Below the pieces are notes generated by a model. It did no database searches. It had not been told where the DNA came from and saw nothing but the letters and a program-made list of their open reading frames with translations. Shown here in pieces: positions 25,884-34,643 of a DNA stretch of 64,000 bases. The translations under genes were made by a program, and so were the position numbers. Source of the DNA: Desulfonema magnum. GTDB lineage: Bacteria > Desulfobacterota > Desulfobacteria > Desulfobacterales > 4be13. Positions within the stretch are counted from its first letter, which is position 1, and every line of letters starts with the position of its first letter. The stretch covers positions 5,787,633 through 5,851,632 of the forward strand of contig NZ_CP061800.1 in assembly GCF_017377395.1 (NCBI RefSeq). The letters run 5' to 3'.

Positions 25884-27067
25884 TTTTTTCCTCTGTAGCT
25901 GTATTTTGGGGATGATGAGACATTATCAGCCGATGACAGTGCTTTTTCCAAGTCAGACAGCGATTCGTCCGGAGCCCTTTTAAGCGCTTCTTTCAGATGG
26001 GAAATTGCGACTGTACGGGCAGATTTGTCAGTATTGCCATCAGAGCCGCCAGGTTTCAATGTCAGTATATCCTCATATATGGTAGTGCCAAATTTGTTTT
26101 TGAAAAATCTTTCAGACATGTCTGTGACAGAAAACAGTCCGGTCTCATTGCATATATCTTTAATGATTCTTCCATTGTAGAAAGGCGTTTTCCTGACATT
26201 TGACTCCCTGCCGATTATCATTATGGCTGTTCCGTCATCCGAAACTGATTTCCGCATGGAGAAAAGCGTCTGTGCCATATCTATGCAATACTGGATCACA
26301 GTGAGAAATCTGTTCCCCCTGTTTTTCCTGTTAGACCCGAATTCCGAACGTGCAACAGATAAAATATCAAAATCAAGCAGTTCCATGATAATCCTGTGAT
26401 TCTGATGGTAATTGAACACATTGATGTACGGCGGACTTGTAATAATCAGATCTGTTTTTCTTTCAATGTGCTTATGCAAATTCCTGGCATCGGACAATAA
26501 GGCGGAAACAGAGGAGGACGATTCCGGCAGTGATAACAGAAACGAGGAAATCTCATTATATGCCTTGTGCCATGCCTGGCCGATATCCAGTTTTCTGCAA
26601 TTCTCCATTTTAAAGAGAATATTCAGAATCAGCACAAGCTGGTTTCTGCCGCTGTGTGTGTCAACTGCTTTTTTGGAGAAGCGGATAAAATTTTCATAAG
26701 CCTTACGATAGTCAGATGACTTTTCTTTCTGATAAAGCGGTTTGTCCTGCAAATCTGACAACGGGACTGAGCAGGCCAGTTCCTGGCATAAATTCCGTTT
26801 TTCGGGGAGCGCAAACGCTCCGATCTTAAAGAACTTGGACATTGCATAGGCCGCAGGATTGACTTCACAGCCAATCACATCCAAATTTCTCTTCAGACTT
26901 TCCAGCAACACTGTCCCGCTTCCTGAAAACGGATCTGCAATCAGAGAATCAGAGTCGGCGTGAATATCCAAAAAGTATTCGACCAGTTCAGGCGTAAACT
27001 GCCCCCTCCAGGAAAACGGATTGCTCCTTGTTTTCTGAATCACATTAAGTTTGGCGGAACTATACAT
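25880..27067 (-). CDS. DNA methyltransferase of a type II restriction system
   Basis: A 395-aa SAM-dependent DNA methylase. Motif I DPFSGSGTVLLES (about 45-57) precedes the catalytic motif IV TSPPYINVFNY (about 215). SPPY suggests N4-cytosine or N6-adenine methylation. The N-terminal NPFSWRGQFTPELVEYF is typical of the DNA-methylase group that includes many stand-alone and type II enzymes. The start lies just after an attC-like site at 27083. It is translationally coupled to the endonuclease downstream. Confidence 0.9.
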   Translation of the reverse strand: MYSSAKLNVIQKTRSNPFSWRGQFTPELVEYFLDIHADSDSLIADPFSGSGTVLLESLKRNLDVIGCEVNPAAYAMSKFFKIGAFALPEKRNLCQELACSVPLSDLQDKPLYQKEKSSDYRKAYENFIRFSKKAVDTHSGRNQLVLILNILFKMENCRKLDIGQAWHKAYNEISSFLLSLPESSSSVSALLSDARNLHKHIERKTDLIITSPPYINVFNYHQNHRIIMELLDFDILSVARSEFGSNRKNRGNRFLTVIQYCIDMAQTLFSMRKSVSDDGTAIMIIGRESNVRKTPFYNGRIIKDICNETGLFSVTDMSERFFKNKFGTTIYEDILTLKPGGSDGNTDKSARTVAISHLKEALKRAPDESLSDLEKALSSADNVSSSPKYSYRGKK

Positions 27068-27082
27068 TATTATTTTTTATCC

Positions 27083-27140
27083 TATAATATCAGAGTTGAG
27101 CGGCGGGGGTTTTTCCGTCTGCTCAAACGACGGGTTATGA
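27083..27140 (-). repeat. Short attC-like site
   Basis: 58 bp. On the minus strand it runs from TCATAAC through TTGAGCAGACGG / CCGCCGCTCAA (one extrahelical base pair difference) to a degenerate GATATTATAGG end. It is shorter than the others and its GTT box is altered. It precedes the methyltransferase gene. Confidence 0.45.
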
Positions 27141-27331
27141 CTACAACTATTTGTAATAACATCATATTTATATATTACTGCTACTCATCAGGCGCGTCTT
27201 TAGACATCGCCTACAGGAAATTGTTCTGCATTCTCAATGATTGGATTCTTTGCCATGAGATCAGCGGCATGCGAGAGCATGGACACAAGGGGGTCAGGTT
27301 ATGACATTCTAGGCCCGATATTCCAGTTTAA

Positions 27332-27715
27332 CTATAAGATCCAAGTACCATAGTAATATTTATCAAGAATATCTCCGGCCTCCTCTTTTGTCCATTTTTC
27401 GATCCCGAGTTTTTTTATACGGCAAAGATTGAAAACTTTCGTATTGTGCGGTTTCATAGCCTGATCACTGTAGCGATGGAGATATTCACATGGAAAATCA
27501 TCACATTCCGCACATGTTTTCATATTCGTTTTGGTAGTCCTGCAAGGGTAGTGATGCATCCCGTTCAGTCCCCCGGTTATCGGGACACTGAATCTCATTC
27601 ATCACTACTTGTGCAGGACTACCTCCGTTTTTTCAATACATTTGTAAACTCTGCATTCCATAGAAAAATGGGCGCATTTACCATTATCGTCTGAGAGCTG
27701 TTTGGGAAGAATCAT
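27332..27715 (-). pseudogene. DUF3795-like gene split by a family D miniature element
   Basis: The 5' part (ATG at 27713-27715) reads MILPKQLSDDNGKCAHFSME, then CRVYKCIEKTE. The 3' part reads TNMKTCAECDDFPCEYLHRY and continues to the stop at 27332. Together they form a Cys-rich DUF3795-type protein (CAECDDFPCE). The 91-bp element at 27533-27623 separates them, keeps the frame, but introduces a TAG. An internal ATG in the element could restart a shortened product. Confidence 0.75.
27533..27623. mobile_element. Miniature inverted-repeat element, family D, copy 2
   Basis: 91 bp with ends GGTAGTCCTGCA and GTGCAGGACTACC, and an interior with the stem CCCGTTCAGTCCCCCGGTTA. It is inserted in a DUF3795-like gene. 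Confidence 0.85.
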
Positions 27716-27925
27716 AAACTTACTGTTTCCTCTTTATAAGCAGAAAGCTAAAAATTATCAGCAGATCGAAAGATTTTTCAGGCCACAGGGAGTGCGGAAA
27801 TTCCGCTTCGCTTCATTTCCGCATTCCGGAGAATTGTCATCTGAAACAATATGTCAAAATTCTTTTCGATCTACTGCTTATCATTCTGCTTTCCATTTCT
27901 CGTTTTGCTTCCAAGAAGATGATTG

Positions 27926-28600
27926 TCAGTCGAGTTTCTTTTCAAAATCAGCGATTTTCGAAAGCAAATCATCTGAATTCGGGGAGGTTTTCAGAAAATC
28001 CACAAAAGAGCTGTCCCGAACACAAAACGCCAGTCTTGAAAGCAGATGAAGGTGCATTTTTGTGGAGGTACTCACAAGGATGAACATGACAAACACCGGC
28101 TTGTCATCCACAGCATAAAACTCCACAGGATTTTCAAGAAAGCATGTGGTTATCAGAGGTTCCTTTGGCGGGACGGACAGCGGTGAACGGGGATGCGGCA
28201 TGGCCACCCCTTTGCCAATTCCTGTGGATGTAAGTTCTTCTCGTTCAAGGAGTCTTTCATACAATTCTTTCCGATCATCTTGCGATAAACACGACATATT
28301 CTCCACAGCGGCTTTAAGGACTGTTTTTACATCATTCCCCGGTATATTATGAAAGACACCGCCGCGCGCCATTACAGGCAAAAGATTTTCCAACCGGGAT
28401 TCCGGCTCCTTTTGACCCCCCTTTTCAGGCAAGGAAAAATTAAGGTTGTGATCTGCGGCCCATTTTTTCAAAACAGATTTTTTGTATATGTAACCATCGG
28501 CCGTCTTCTGTATCGGAATTCTGCCCTGGCGTACCCATCGCTCTATGGTGTTTATCGGAAGGTTAAGACACCGGGCAACTTCATTTATTGTAAGTGTCAT
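27926..28600 (-). CDS. HTH domain fused to PTS EIIA (PtsN/nitrogen type)
   Basis: A 224-aa protein. Residues 1-50 form an excisionase/MerR-like helix-turn-helix (TINEVARCLNLPINTIERWV). Residues about 75-224 form an EIIA(Ntr)/fructose-type domain with the phospho-accepting His in GIGKGVAMPHPRSPL. Such fusions are regulators that read the phosphorylation state of the phosphotransferase chain rather than import sugar. No sugar permease is nearby. A separate EIIA(Man) gene at 34078 is another regulatory-type PTS component. Confidence 0.9.
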   Translation of the reverse strand: MTLTINEVARCLNLPINTIERWVRQGRIPIQKTADGYIYKKSVLKKWAADHNLNFSLPEKGGQKEPESRLENLLPVMARGGVFHNIPGNDVKTVLKAAVENMSCLSQDDRKELYERLLEREELTSTGIGKGVAMPHPRSPLSVPPKEPLITTCFLENPVEFYAVDDKPVFVMFILVSTSTKMHLHLLSRLAFCVRDSSFVDFLKTSPNSDDLLSKIADFEKKLD

Positions 28601-29232
28601 AGTATTAGAAAAGAAAATCAGGAAGTAAGAAATTTACCATATTTTAACTCCTAACCTTCAATTTTATGATTTTTTAAAAACAGAACTACAGGGATGGGAT
28701 TATAAAGAAGTTTTTTTCTCCCTTTCTTATAAGCCGTCCTTGTCATTCTGACCAAATTTTATAAAAATTTTTTTAAGATCAAAAACAACAGGAAACTCGC
28801 ATAAGAAAAGGAAAATTTTTTCCTTTTCTTATCTGATTTCCTTGTCGTTGTTACAGAATTTTATAATTTCCTATATAAACGCTCATGAAAAAGCCGGGTT
28901 TTTCGCCCCCGGTCATGAAAATATTTTCAGATAAAAAACCCGGGTTTTCAAAATGTATTTTCACGGTAACGCTCATGAAAAAGCCGGGTTTTTCGCCCCC
29001 GGTCATGAAAATATTTTCAGATAAAAAACCTGGGTTTTCAAAATGTATTTTCGCGGTAAAAAATAGAAACTATCTGTTTTCATTTTTTTAATCAAGTCTT
29101 AATTCAATGGGTCGGACAGTTTTTATAACCTGATATTTTTATGGGGGCTAAGTGTTGGGTGTGTCCCGCTTTTTAGACAAAAAAATATACCTTCCGGAAA
29201 ACAGCCCGGCAATCAATTGCCGGGCATAGGAC
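28601..29232. other. Intergenic region with a direct repeat
   Basis: About 630 bp without a gene. It is AT-rich and contains the 90-bp direct repeat at 28881-29060 and a partial GTGTGTCCCGC end near 29158. The ATG frames at 28885 are repeats of KKPGFSPPVMKIFSDKKPGF type and not convincing. Confidence 0.6.
28881..29060. repeat. Two 90-bp direct repeats
   Basis: Units start at 28881 and 28971 and differ at only a few bases. Each contains AAAAAGCCGGGTTTTT and AAAAAACCCGGGTTTT cores, similar to the interior of family A elements. Confidence 0.9.
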
Positions 29233-31956
29233 TTATTTTTTACGCAGAGCCGCATGAGCCGCGGCCAGCCGTGCAATGGGCACACGGAAAGGTGAACACG
29301 AAACATAATTCAGCCCGAGTTCATGGCACAGCGCAATGGACTGAGGATCCCCCCCATGCTCGCCGCAGATGCCGCATTCCAGCCCGGGTCTCACCGCACG
29401 CCCCTTTTCCACGGCAATTTTCATTAATTCCCCCACACCGTCCCGGTCAATGGTGTCAAACGGATTGTCCGGCAGAATTCCGTTCTCCATGTACTCAATC
29501 AGAAAACCTGCTTCCGCATCATCCCGGGAAATCCCGAATGTTGTCTGGGTCAGATCATTGGTTCCGAACGAGATGAATGAGGCATATTCCGCAATCTGGT
29601 CTGTTGTCAGGGCTGCACGGGGAAGCTCTATCATGGTGCCGAATTTGTAGTTAATTTCGACCCCCCGCTCCTCCATGACAATCATGGCCTCAGCTTCAAG
29701 CACTTCCCGCTGTTTTTTGAGTTCATTAACATGAGTGGTCAGCGGAATCATAATTTCCGGACGAACATCCACCCCCTCTTTGCTCACCATACATGCGGCC
29801 TCGAAAATGGCACGCACCTGCATGATGGTGAGTTCCGGAATGAGAATCCCCAGGCGCACCCCGCGCAGTCCGAGCATGGGATTGGCCTCATGGAGACTTT
29901 CAACCCGTTTGAGTATCCTTTCCTTATTTCTGACTTTGCCCAGGAGTTCATCAATTTTTTTGAGTTTGCCCGCATGTTGCAGGCGGATCTTAAGATCAGC
30001 CAAATCTCGCAACAGGTCCACCTGGCTGGGCAGAAATTCATGCAATGGCGGATCAATCAGGCGAATAATTACCGTGAGACCGTTCATAACCTGGAAAAGA
30101 CCTGCAAAATCCTCTCGCTGAAATGGCAGCAGTGCTTTGAGGGCCTCACTTCGCTCAATGGGCAGATCAGCCATGATCATCTTCTGGACATGGGGAAGCC
30201 GGTCAGATTGGAAAAACATATGTTCTGTGCGGCACAGACCAATGCCCTCGGCTCCGTACTCCAGCGCACGCCTCGCATCATGGGGATAGTCAGCATTGGT
30301 CCAGACCCCCAGGGTTCGAAATTCGTCAGCCCATGAAAGCAGCTTTCTCAGCCAGGGATCTTTGATATCAGGAATCATGGTGGCCAATTTCCCCGCATAG
30401 ACTTCGCCGACAGTGCCGTCAATGGATATCCAGTCTCCCTCTTTGATGATTTTGTCCTTTACAGCCATCTGCCGGCGGCCCATGTCAATTTCAAGCGATG
30501 AGACACCGACCACAGCGGGTTTGCCAAACTGACGGGCAACCAGGGCCGCGTGGCTGGTGCGTCCTCCCCGGCTGGTGAGAATTCCCCGGGCTGCTAACAT
30601 GCCATGCACATCATCCGGTTTGGTTTCGGGCCGAACCATGATAACCTGTTTGCCCTCTTTTGCCCATTCTTCGGCCAGATCCGCTTCAAACACGACCATT
30701 CCCACGGCCGCACCGGGTGAGACATTAAGCCCTTCGGCAAGCATATTGCCTCCGGTCCGGGCCATTTTTGCGGCTTCGGGGTCAAACTGCGGATGCAGAA
30801 AAAAATCAACCTGTTCCGGTGTCACACGCAACACCGCTTCTTCCCGGGTGATCAGACCCTCCTCGACCATATCCGCGGCAATACGCACAGCAGCCTGGGC
30901 AGTGCGTTTGCCGTCCCGGGTTTGCAGCATCCAGAGTTTGCCCTTTTCAATGGTGAATTCCACATCCTGCATTTCATGATAGTGTTTTTCCAGACGCCGG
31001 GCGATTTGTTCAAATTCTGCATAAGCTTTGGGCAGTTCCGTTTTCATCTGCGTCAGGTCTTTGGTCAGACGAATGCCGGCCACCACGTCTTCTCCCTGGG
31101 CATTTGTCAGATAATCCCCCTCAATCTGATTCTCTCCGGTGGACCCGTTGCGGGTCATGGCAACGCCGGTGGCGCTGTCTTCCCCCATATTGCCAAAAAC
31201 CATTGTCACAATGCTGACCGCGGTGCCGAGGTCATGGGAAATACCTGCTGCATTGCGATAATCAACAGCCCGTTTGCCATTCCAGCTCTTAAAAACCGCT
31301 TCCGTGGCAAGCTTCAGCTGCACATATGGATCATCTGGAAAATCAAGTTTGGTGCGGCGTTTGAAAATTTCCTTGAATTTTTCTGTTACTGACTTCCAGG
31401 CGTCTGCTGTCAGTTCAGTATCTGTCCGGACACCTTGTTTTTTTCTGACCTCAGTGAGGATTTCTTCAAATGCCTCATCAGGCACACCCATTACGACATT
31501 GCCGAACATCTGCACAAGGCGGCGGTAGGCGTCATACACGAAGCGTTCGTCCCCGGTCAGTTCGATCATGCCCTTAACGGTTTCATCGTTCAGCCCAATA
31601 TTGAGTACGGTGTCCATCATTCCGGGCATGGAAAATTTGGCACCGGAACGGCAGGAAACCAGCAAAGGGTTTTCCCGGTTTCCGAATGTTTTCCCGGTTT
31701 CCGCCTGGATAGCTGTCAATGCTTCCTTTTCCTGTTCCCACATCCCTTCGGGAAAACTTCCGCCTGAGGCCAGATAAGCGTTGCAGGCTTCGGTTGTTAC
31801 GGTAAATCCGGGAGGAACCGGCACACCAATACGCGCCATTTCCGCCAGATTTGTCCCCTTACCTCCAAGAAGTCCGCGCACAGCTTCCCAATCGCCGCCG
31901 ACATGTTTTTCAGCCTGGTCAAGTTCGTTGAACAGATATACCCATTTTTCAGACAT
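29233..31956 (-). CDS. ppdK: Pyruvate, phosphate dikinase
   Basis: A 907-aa enzyme interconverting pyruvate, ATP and phosphate with phosphoenolpyruvate, AMP and pyrophosphate. The N-terminal ATP-grasp domain starts at residue 1 (GGKGTNLAEMARIGVPVPPG). The swivelling domain has the catalytic His in SRGGRTSHAALVARQFGKPA. The C-terminal PEP barrel has LRTEHMFF-type and CGICGEHGGDPQS motifs; the latter holds the catalytic Cys. Length fits bacterial PPDK (about 880-910). GAGGAG lies 7 bases before the ATG. It is probably used for gluconeogenic PEP supply. Monocistronic by context. Confidence 0.97.
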   Translation of the reverse strand: MSEKWVYLFNELDQAEKHVGGDWEAVRGLLGGKGTNLAEMARIGVPVPPGFTVTTEACNAYLASGGSFPEGMWEQEKEALTAIQAETGKTFGNRENPLLVSCRSGAKFSMPGMMDTVLNIGLNDETVKGMIELTGDERFVYDAYRRLVQMFGNVVMGVPDEAFEEILTEVRKKQGVRTDTELTADAWKSVTEKFKEIFKRRTKLDFPDDPYVQLKLATEAVFKSWNGKRAVDYRNAAGISHDLGTAVSIVTMVFGNMGEDSATGVAMTRNGSTGENQIEGDYLTNAQGEDVVAGIRLTKDLTQMKTELPKAYAEFEQIARRLEKHYHEMQDVEFTIEKGKLWMLQTRDGKRTAQAAVRIAADMVEEGLITREEAVLRVTPEQVDFFLHPQFDPEAAKMARTGGNMLAEGLNVSPGAAVGMVVFEADLAEEWAKEGKQVIMVRPETKPDDVHGMLAARGILTSRGGRTSHAALVARQFGKPAVVGVSSLEIDMGRRQMAVKDKIIKEGDWISIDGTVGEVYAGKLATMIPDIKDPWLRKLLSWADEFRTLGVWTNADYPHDARRALEYGAEGIGLCRTEHMFFQSDRLPHVQKMIMADLPIERSEALKALLPFQREDFAGLFQVMNGLTVIIRLIDPPLHEFLPSQVDLLRDLADLKIRLQHAGKLKKIDELLGKVRNKERILKRVESLHEANPMLGLRGVRLGILIPELTIMQVRAIFEAACMVSKEGVDVRPEIMIPLTTHVNELKKQREVLEAEAMIVMEERGVEINYKFGTMIELPRAALTTDQIAEYASFISFGTNDLTQTTFGISRDDAEAGFLIEYMENGILPDNPFDTIDRDGVGELMKIAVEKGRAVRPGLECGICGEHGGDPQSIALCHELGLNYVSCSPFRVPIARLAAAHAALRKK

Positions 31957-32118
31957 GTTAAACTCCTCGCGATAGAAAATATAAGGTTAAAAAAAATAAT
32001 TTTTGCCATTTATGCTATCTACAGAGTCACAGAAAAAATAATTGCATTTGAAATAAAATTCAAATAGCAATATACATGCGGAGTGTTTCAGACGCAATAT
32101 TTTTATTAAAATTTTTTT

Positions 32119-32177
32119 GGGTGTGTCCCGCCTTTTACACAAGGACAGGTTTTATGTGTAAAAGGCGGGACGCACCC
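32119..32177. repeat. Family E hairpin, GTGTGTCCCGCC type
   Basis: GGGTGTGTCCCGCCTTTTAC plus ACA is complemented by TGTGTAAAAGGCGGGACGC plus ACCC with one mismatch. Related partial ends occur near 29158 and at 63857-63980. Confidence 0.8.
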
Positions 32178-32186
32178 GTTTTTTTG

Positions 32187-32400
32187 CCACGAAGGCACGA
32201 AGTCTCACGAAGTCTCTTTGCGGTTCCTTTTTTTGCCACGAAGGCACGAAGGCACGAAGTTTCACGAAGTCTCTTTGCGGTTCCTTTTTTTGCCACGAAG
32301 GCACGAAGTTCCACGAAGTCTCTTTGCGGTTCCTTTTTTTGCCACGAAGGCACGAAGTTTCACGAAGTCTCTTTGTGGTTCCTTTGTGTCTTTGTGTCTT
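32187..32400. repeat. Tandem CCACGAAGGCACGAAG repeat
   Basis: About four units of roughly 50 bp, TTTTTGCCACGAAGGCACGA then AGTTTCACGAAGTCTCTTTG, with internal 8-bp expansions (GCACGAAG). The same repeat recurs at 63880-64000. Confidence 0.85.
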
Positions 32401-32676
32401 TGTGGCTAATTTTTACGGAGGCTTACAAATCGGATTCAGAAGGGAGAGGAAAAATCGCTAACGCGAAGTCCTTGACGTTGCGTTATGCGATATTGTGAAA
32501 CGCTGTCGGATTTTGAAAACTATCTGATAGTTCTCCTGATTCTGAGGAATATCAGGGCAGGACGGATTCTGAAAAACAAAAGAAAATCATGTCTCATGAA
32601 ACACCGCAGAAGAACCCGGGCGAGTACCGTGAGATGAAGTTGGATAGTTATAACGAAAAATAAAGAGGTTCTTCTG

Positions 32677-33417
32677 TTACATATCTTCCAAACTCCGCCA
32701 TATCCACACGGCCCGGCCCACACATAATTCATTCCAGTCCAGTTCCGAGAGTTCCGGGGGGTATTCGGGATCACTGCTCAGAAGGACAAATCCGTGTTTC
32801 CATTTTTGTACCCGTTTCACCGCGGCGATATTCTCCCCGTTCTGGGGATAGTTCACAGCATAAATCTTATTGTTCAGCAGTTCACGGTCATCCAAATCTA
32901 TCACAACAACGGAACCCGGGGGAATGACAGGACTCATGCTTGTTCCCCCGACCTTCAGTCCTATGAGCTTATGGTTCATTCTTCCGGTCAGTTCCTGCTG
33001 ATACAGAATAATGGTTGATACTGCCTGTTCATAAGGATCGAACATCAGTCCCTTTTCCCCCGCGGCCAGCTTCCCGGATTCATAAAGTGGAACCGCCCTG
33101 TAATGTTCAATCTGCTCCTCCAACACCGCTTTTTCCCGGTCAGATTCCACCTGAATGATTAACGAATCCGGTTTATGATTTCCCTCAAGCAGTTTCCGGC
33201 CCAGCGCGAAGAAGTCAAGCAGATCATCATATCCGAACACTTTTGCAATCCTGGCCTGGGTCTGGGGGCCGTAAGATTTTTTGGTCATCATCTCGCTGAT
33301 GGTGCTTTCGCTGACCCCCGCGACCATGGCAACGGCTTTCTGGCTTTTAAACTCTGAATTTTTAAAGCAATATTTGAAAGCAGCCCGGAAAAGGTGTGTT
33401 GTCTGTGGAATATCCAT
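32677..33417 (-). CDS. S24-family repressor (HTH plus LexA/CI-like peptidase)
   Basis: A 246-aa phage-type repressor. Residues about 20-75 form a helix-turn-helix (KAVAMVAGVSESTISEMMTK). Residues about 115-240 form an S24 self-cleavage domain with the nucleophile Ser in GGTSMSPVIPPG and the Lys in AAVKRVQ. The likely cleavage site is Ala-Gly in KLAAGEKG. It should dissociate from its operators when RecA is activated. A matching cluster of palindromic operator-like sites lies 350 bp upstream. No phage genes adjoin, so it may control a host function. Confidence 0.9.
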   Translation of the reverse strand: MDIPQTTHLFRAAFKYCFKNSEFKSQKAVAMVAGVSESTISEMMTKKSYGPQTQARIAKVFGYDDLLDFFALGRKLLEGNHKPDSLIIQVESDREKAVLEEQIEHYRAVPLYESGKLAAGEKGLMFDPYEQAVSTIILYQQELTGRMNHKLIGLKVGGTSMSPVIPPGSVVVIDLDDRELLNNKIYAVNYPQNGENIAAVKRVQKWKHGFVLLSSDPEYPPELSELDWNELCVGRAVWIWRSLEDM

Positions 33418-33490
33418 AACATCGTTCCCTTTGAAATTAATTAATAAATACGATCATGACCGGCTCACCCACAACGGAATATGAAAATTT

Positions 33491-33582
33491 GGTAGTCCTG
33501 CACAAGCAGTGATGAATGAGATTCTGTGTCCTGATAAATCGGGGGACTGAATCTCATTCATCACTACCTTTGCAGGATTACC
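33491..33582. mobile_element. Miniature inverted-repeat element, family D, copy 3
   Basis: 92 bp, GGTAGTCCTGCA ... TGCAGGATTACC, with inner arms AGTGATGAATGAGATTC and GAATCTCATTCATCACTAC. Confidence 0.85.
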
Positions 33583-33606
33583 AAAAATTTAAAGATGTTT
33601 TCTAAC

Positions 33607-33750
33607 ACCTAACACTTAACACCTAACACCTAACACCTAACACCTAACACTTAACACCTGACACCTGACACCTGACACCTGACACCTGACACCTAACACC
33701 TGACACCTGACACCTGACACCTAACACCTAACACCTAACACTTAACACTT
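33607..33750. repeat. Low-complexity CACCTAA/CACCTGA repeat
   Basis: About twenty copies of a 7-9 base unit (CACCTAACA, CACCTGACA). No coding frame and no spacer structure, so it is not a CRISPR. Confidence 0.9.
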
Positions 33751-33764
33751 TCATATAAATCATT

Positions 33765-33862
33765 ATTCGCAAAACACGAATATAAAAGCAAGTAAAAACG
33801 GAATATTCGCTAAAATAGAATTTTAGTGTTGACATGACAGATATAATTCGCTAAAAACGAAT
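33765..33862. promoter_or_regulatory. Three-site repressor operator with overlapping promoter
   Basis: ATTCG-N7-(C/A)GAAT occurs at 33765-33781, 33805-33821 and 33846-33862, spaced 40 and 41 bp (about four helical turns). TTGACA lies at 33829-33834; a 17-bp spacer places the -10 (TAAAAA) inside the third site. The best candidate regulator is the S24 repressor at 32677-33417. The rightward promoter would serve the EIIA(Man) gene. Confidence 0.6.
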
Positions 33863-33935
33863 TATCAAAAAAACTTGATGATCAGGTTTTTTCAGTTGCC
33901 TGAATTTAATGATAATTTTCAGACAGGAACGGTGA

Positions 33936-33968
33936 AGACCTCCGAGGTTTTGAAAACCTCGGAGGTCT
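33936..33968. repeat. Perfect 33-bp palindrome, AGACCTCCGAGG family
   Basis: AGACCTCCGAGGTTTT-G-AAAACCTCGGAGGTCT. Further copies are at 34549-34581, 34603-34635 and 43401-43433. Confidence 0.9.
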
Positions 33969-34077
33969 GACATCCTATCAAATCCTTGTAGTGAAAACAG
34001 CTTTTATGATTTCCCGTTTAAAGAACAAAACTTGAACATGAGAAATAAATTTTAAAAAACAAATTCGGAGGCTTTTT

Positions 34078-34518
34078 ATGGTAGGATTAGTGGTGGTGAC
34101 ACACAATCAGTTGGGGAATGCGCTCATTGATACTGCCGAGGCGATTCTTGGCAACCGTCCCGAAGCGCTTGTATCGGTTTCCGTAAGCTCTGGCGAAGAT
34201 GCAGGAAAGCTGCGTGGGAAGATTGCCAGGGGAATCAGGGCAGCAGACCGGAAAAAGGGAGTTATTATTTTCACCGATATGTTCGGCGGGACCCCTTCCA
34301 ACCTGAGCTATTCTTTTTTAAAAGAAGGTCGTGTGGATGTGATATCCGCGGTCAATCTTCCTATTCTGCTCAAAGCCGTCAATTTCCGAAACCAGATGAA
34401 TCTTGCCAGTCTCTCGAAATGTTTGGAAACTTATGGTAAAAAAAATATTTCTCTGGCAAGTGAAATTTTGAAAGGAAAGAGAGAGGCGTTGTGTCCGTTT
34501 GACAGAGAATATCAGTAG
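34078..34518 (+). CDS. PTS EIIA component, mannose family
   Basis: A 146-aa EIIA(Man)-type protein. The phosphorylated His is in VVVTHNQLGNALIDTAEAIL (His9), and the characteristic IFTDMFGGTPSNLS loop is present. GGAGG precedes the ATG. EIIB/IIC/IID genes are absent, so it is likely a regulatory phosphocarrier in an incomplete phosphotransferase chain; such solitary EIIA(Man) proteins are known in delta-type proteobacteria. Two palindromes after the stop may serve as terminators. Confidence 0.9.
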   Translation: MVGLVVVTHNQLGNALIDTAEAILGNRPEALVSVSVSSGEDAGKLRGKIARGIRAADRKKGVIIFTDMFGGTPSNLSYSFLKEGRVDVISAVNLPILLKAVNFRNQMNLASLSKCLETYGKKNISLASEILKGKREALCPFDREYQ

Positions 34519-34548
34519 TACCCGACCGCAATGAATTTGACGGGTGAA

Positions 34549-34635
34549 AGACCTCCGAGGTTTTGAAAACCTCGGAGGTCTGATTTTGTCTGGACGGGTG
34601 AAAGACCTCCGAGGTTTTGGAAACCTCGGGGGTCT
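34549..34635. repeat. Two AGACCTCCGAGG palindromes in tandem
   Basis: 33-bp hairpins at 34549-34581 and 34603-34635, both followed by TGATTTTG and separated by a short CTGGACGGGTGAA spacer. They lie between convergent genes and may act as transcription terminators. Confidence 0.85.
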
Positions 34636-34643
34636 GATTTTGC

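Larger units (their letters stand above)
31957..32676. other. Intergenic region rich in repeats
   Basis: No gene. It contains a family E hairpin (32119-32177) and then four copies of the CCACGAAGGCACGAAG repeat (32187-32400). The remaining 200 bp show nothing recognisable. Confidence 0.6.
33418..34077. other. Intergenic region with operators, a miniature element and low-complexity repeats
   Basis: Between the divergent repressor and EIIA(Man) genes. It contains family D copy 3, about 140 bp of ACACCTAAC/ACACCTGAC heptamer-like repeats (33607-33750), the operator cluster and a GACCTCCGAGG hairpin. Confidence 0.7.

Noticed and set aside
28885..29091. A 68-aa frame with repeated KKPGFSPPVMKIFSD
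   Set aside because: Pure translation of the 90-bp direct repeat without a ribosome site.
32187..32400. Possible CRISPR array of CACGAAG units
   Set aside because: The whole unit repeats, including the supposed spacer, and the same tandem repeat occurs at the right edge of the window.
32076..32498. A 140-aa frame rich in FFATKARR repeats
   Set aside because: Translation of the CCACGAAGGCACGAAG repeat; not a gene.
33607..33750. Possible CRISPR-like array
   Set aside because: The unit is 7-9 bases with no unique spacers; simple low-complexity repeat.
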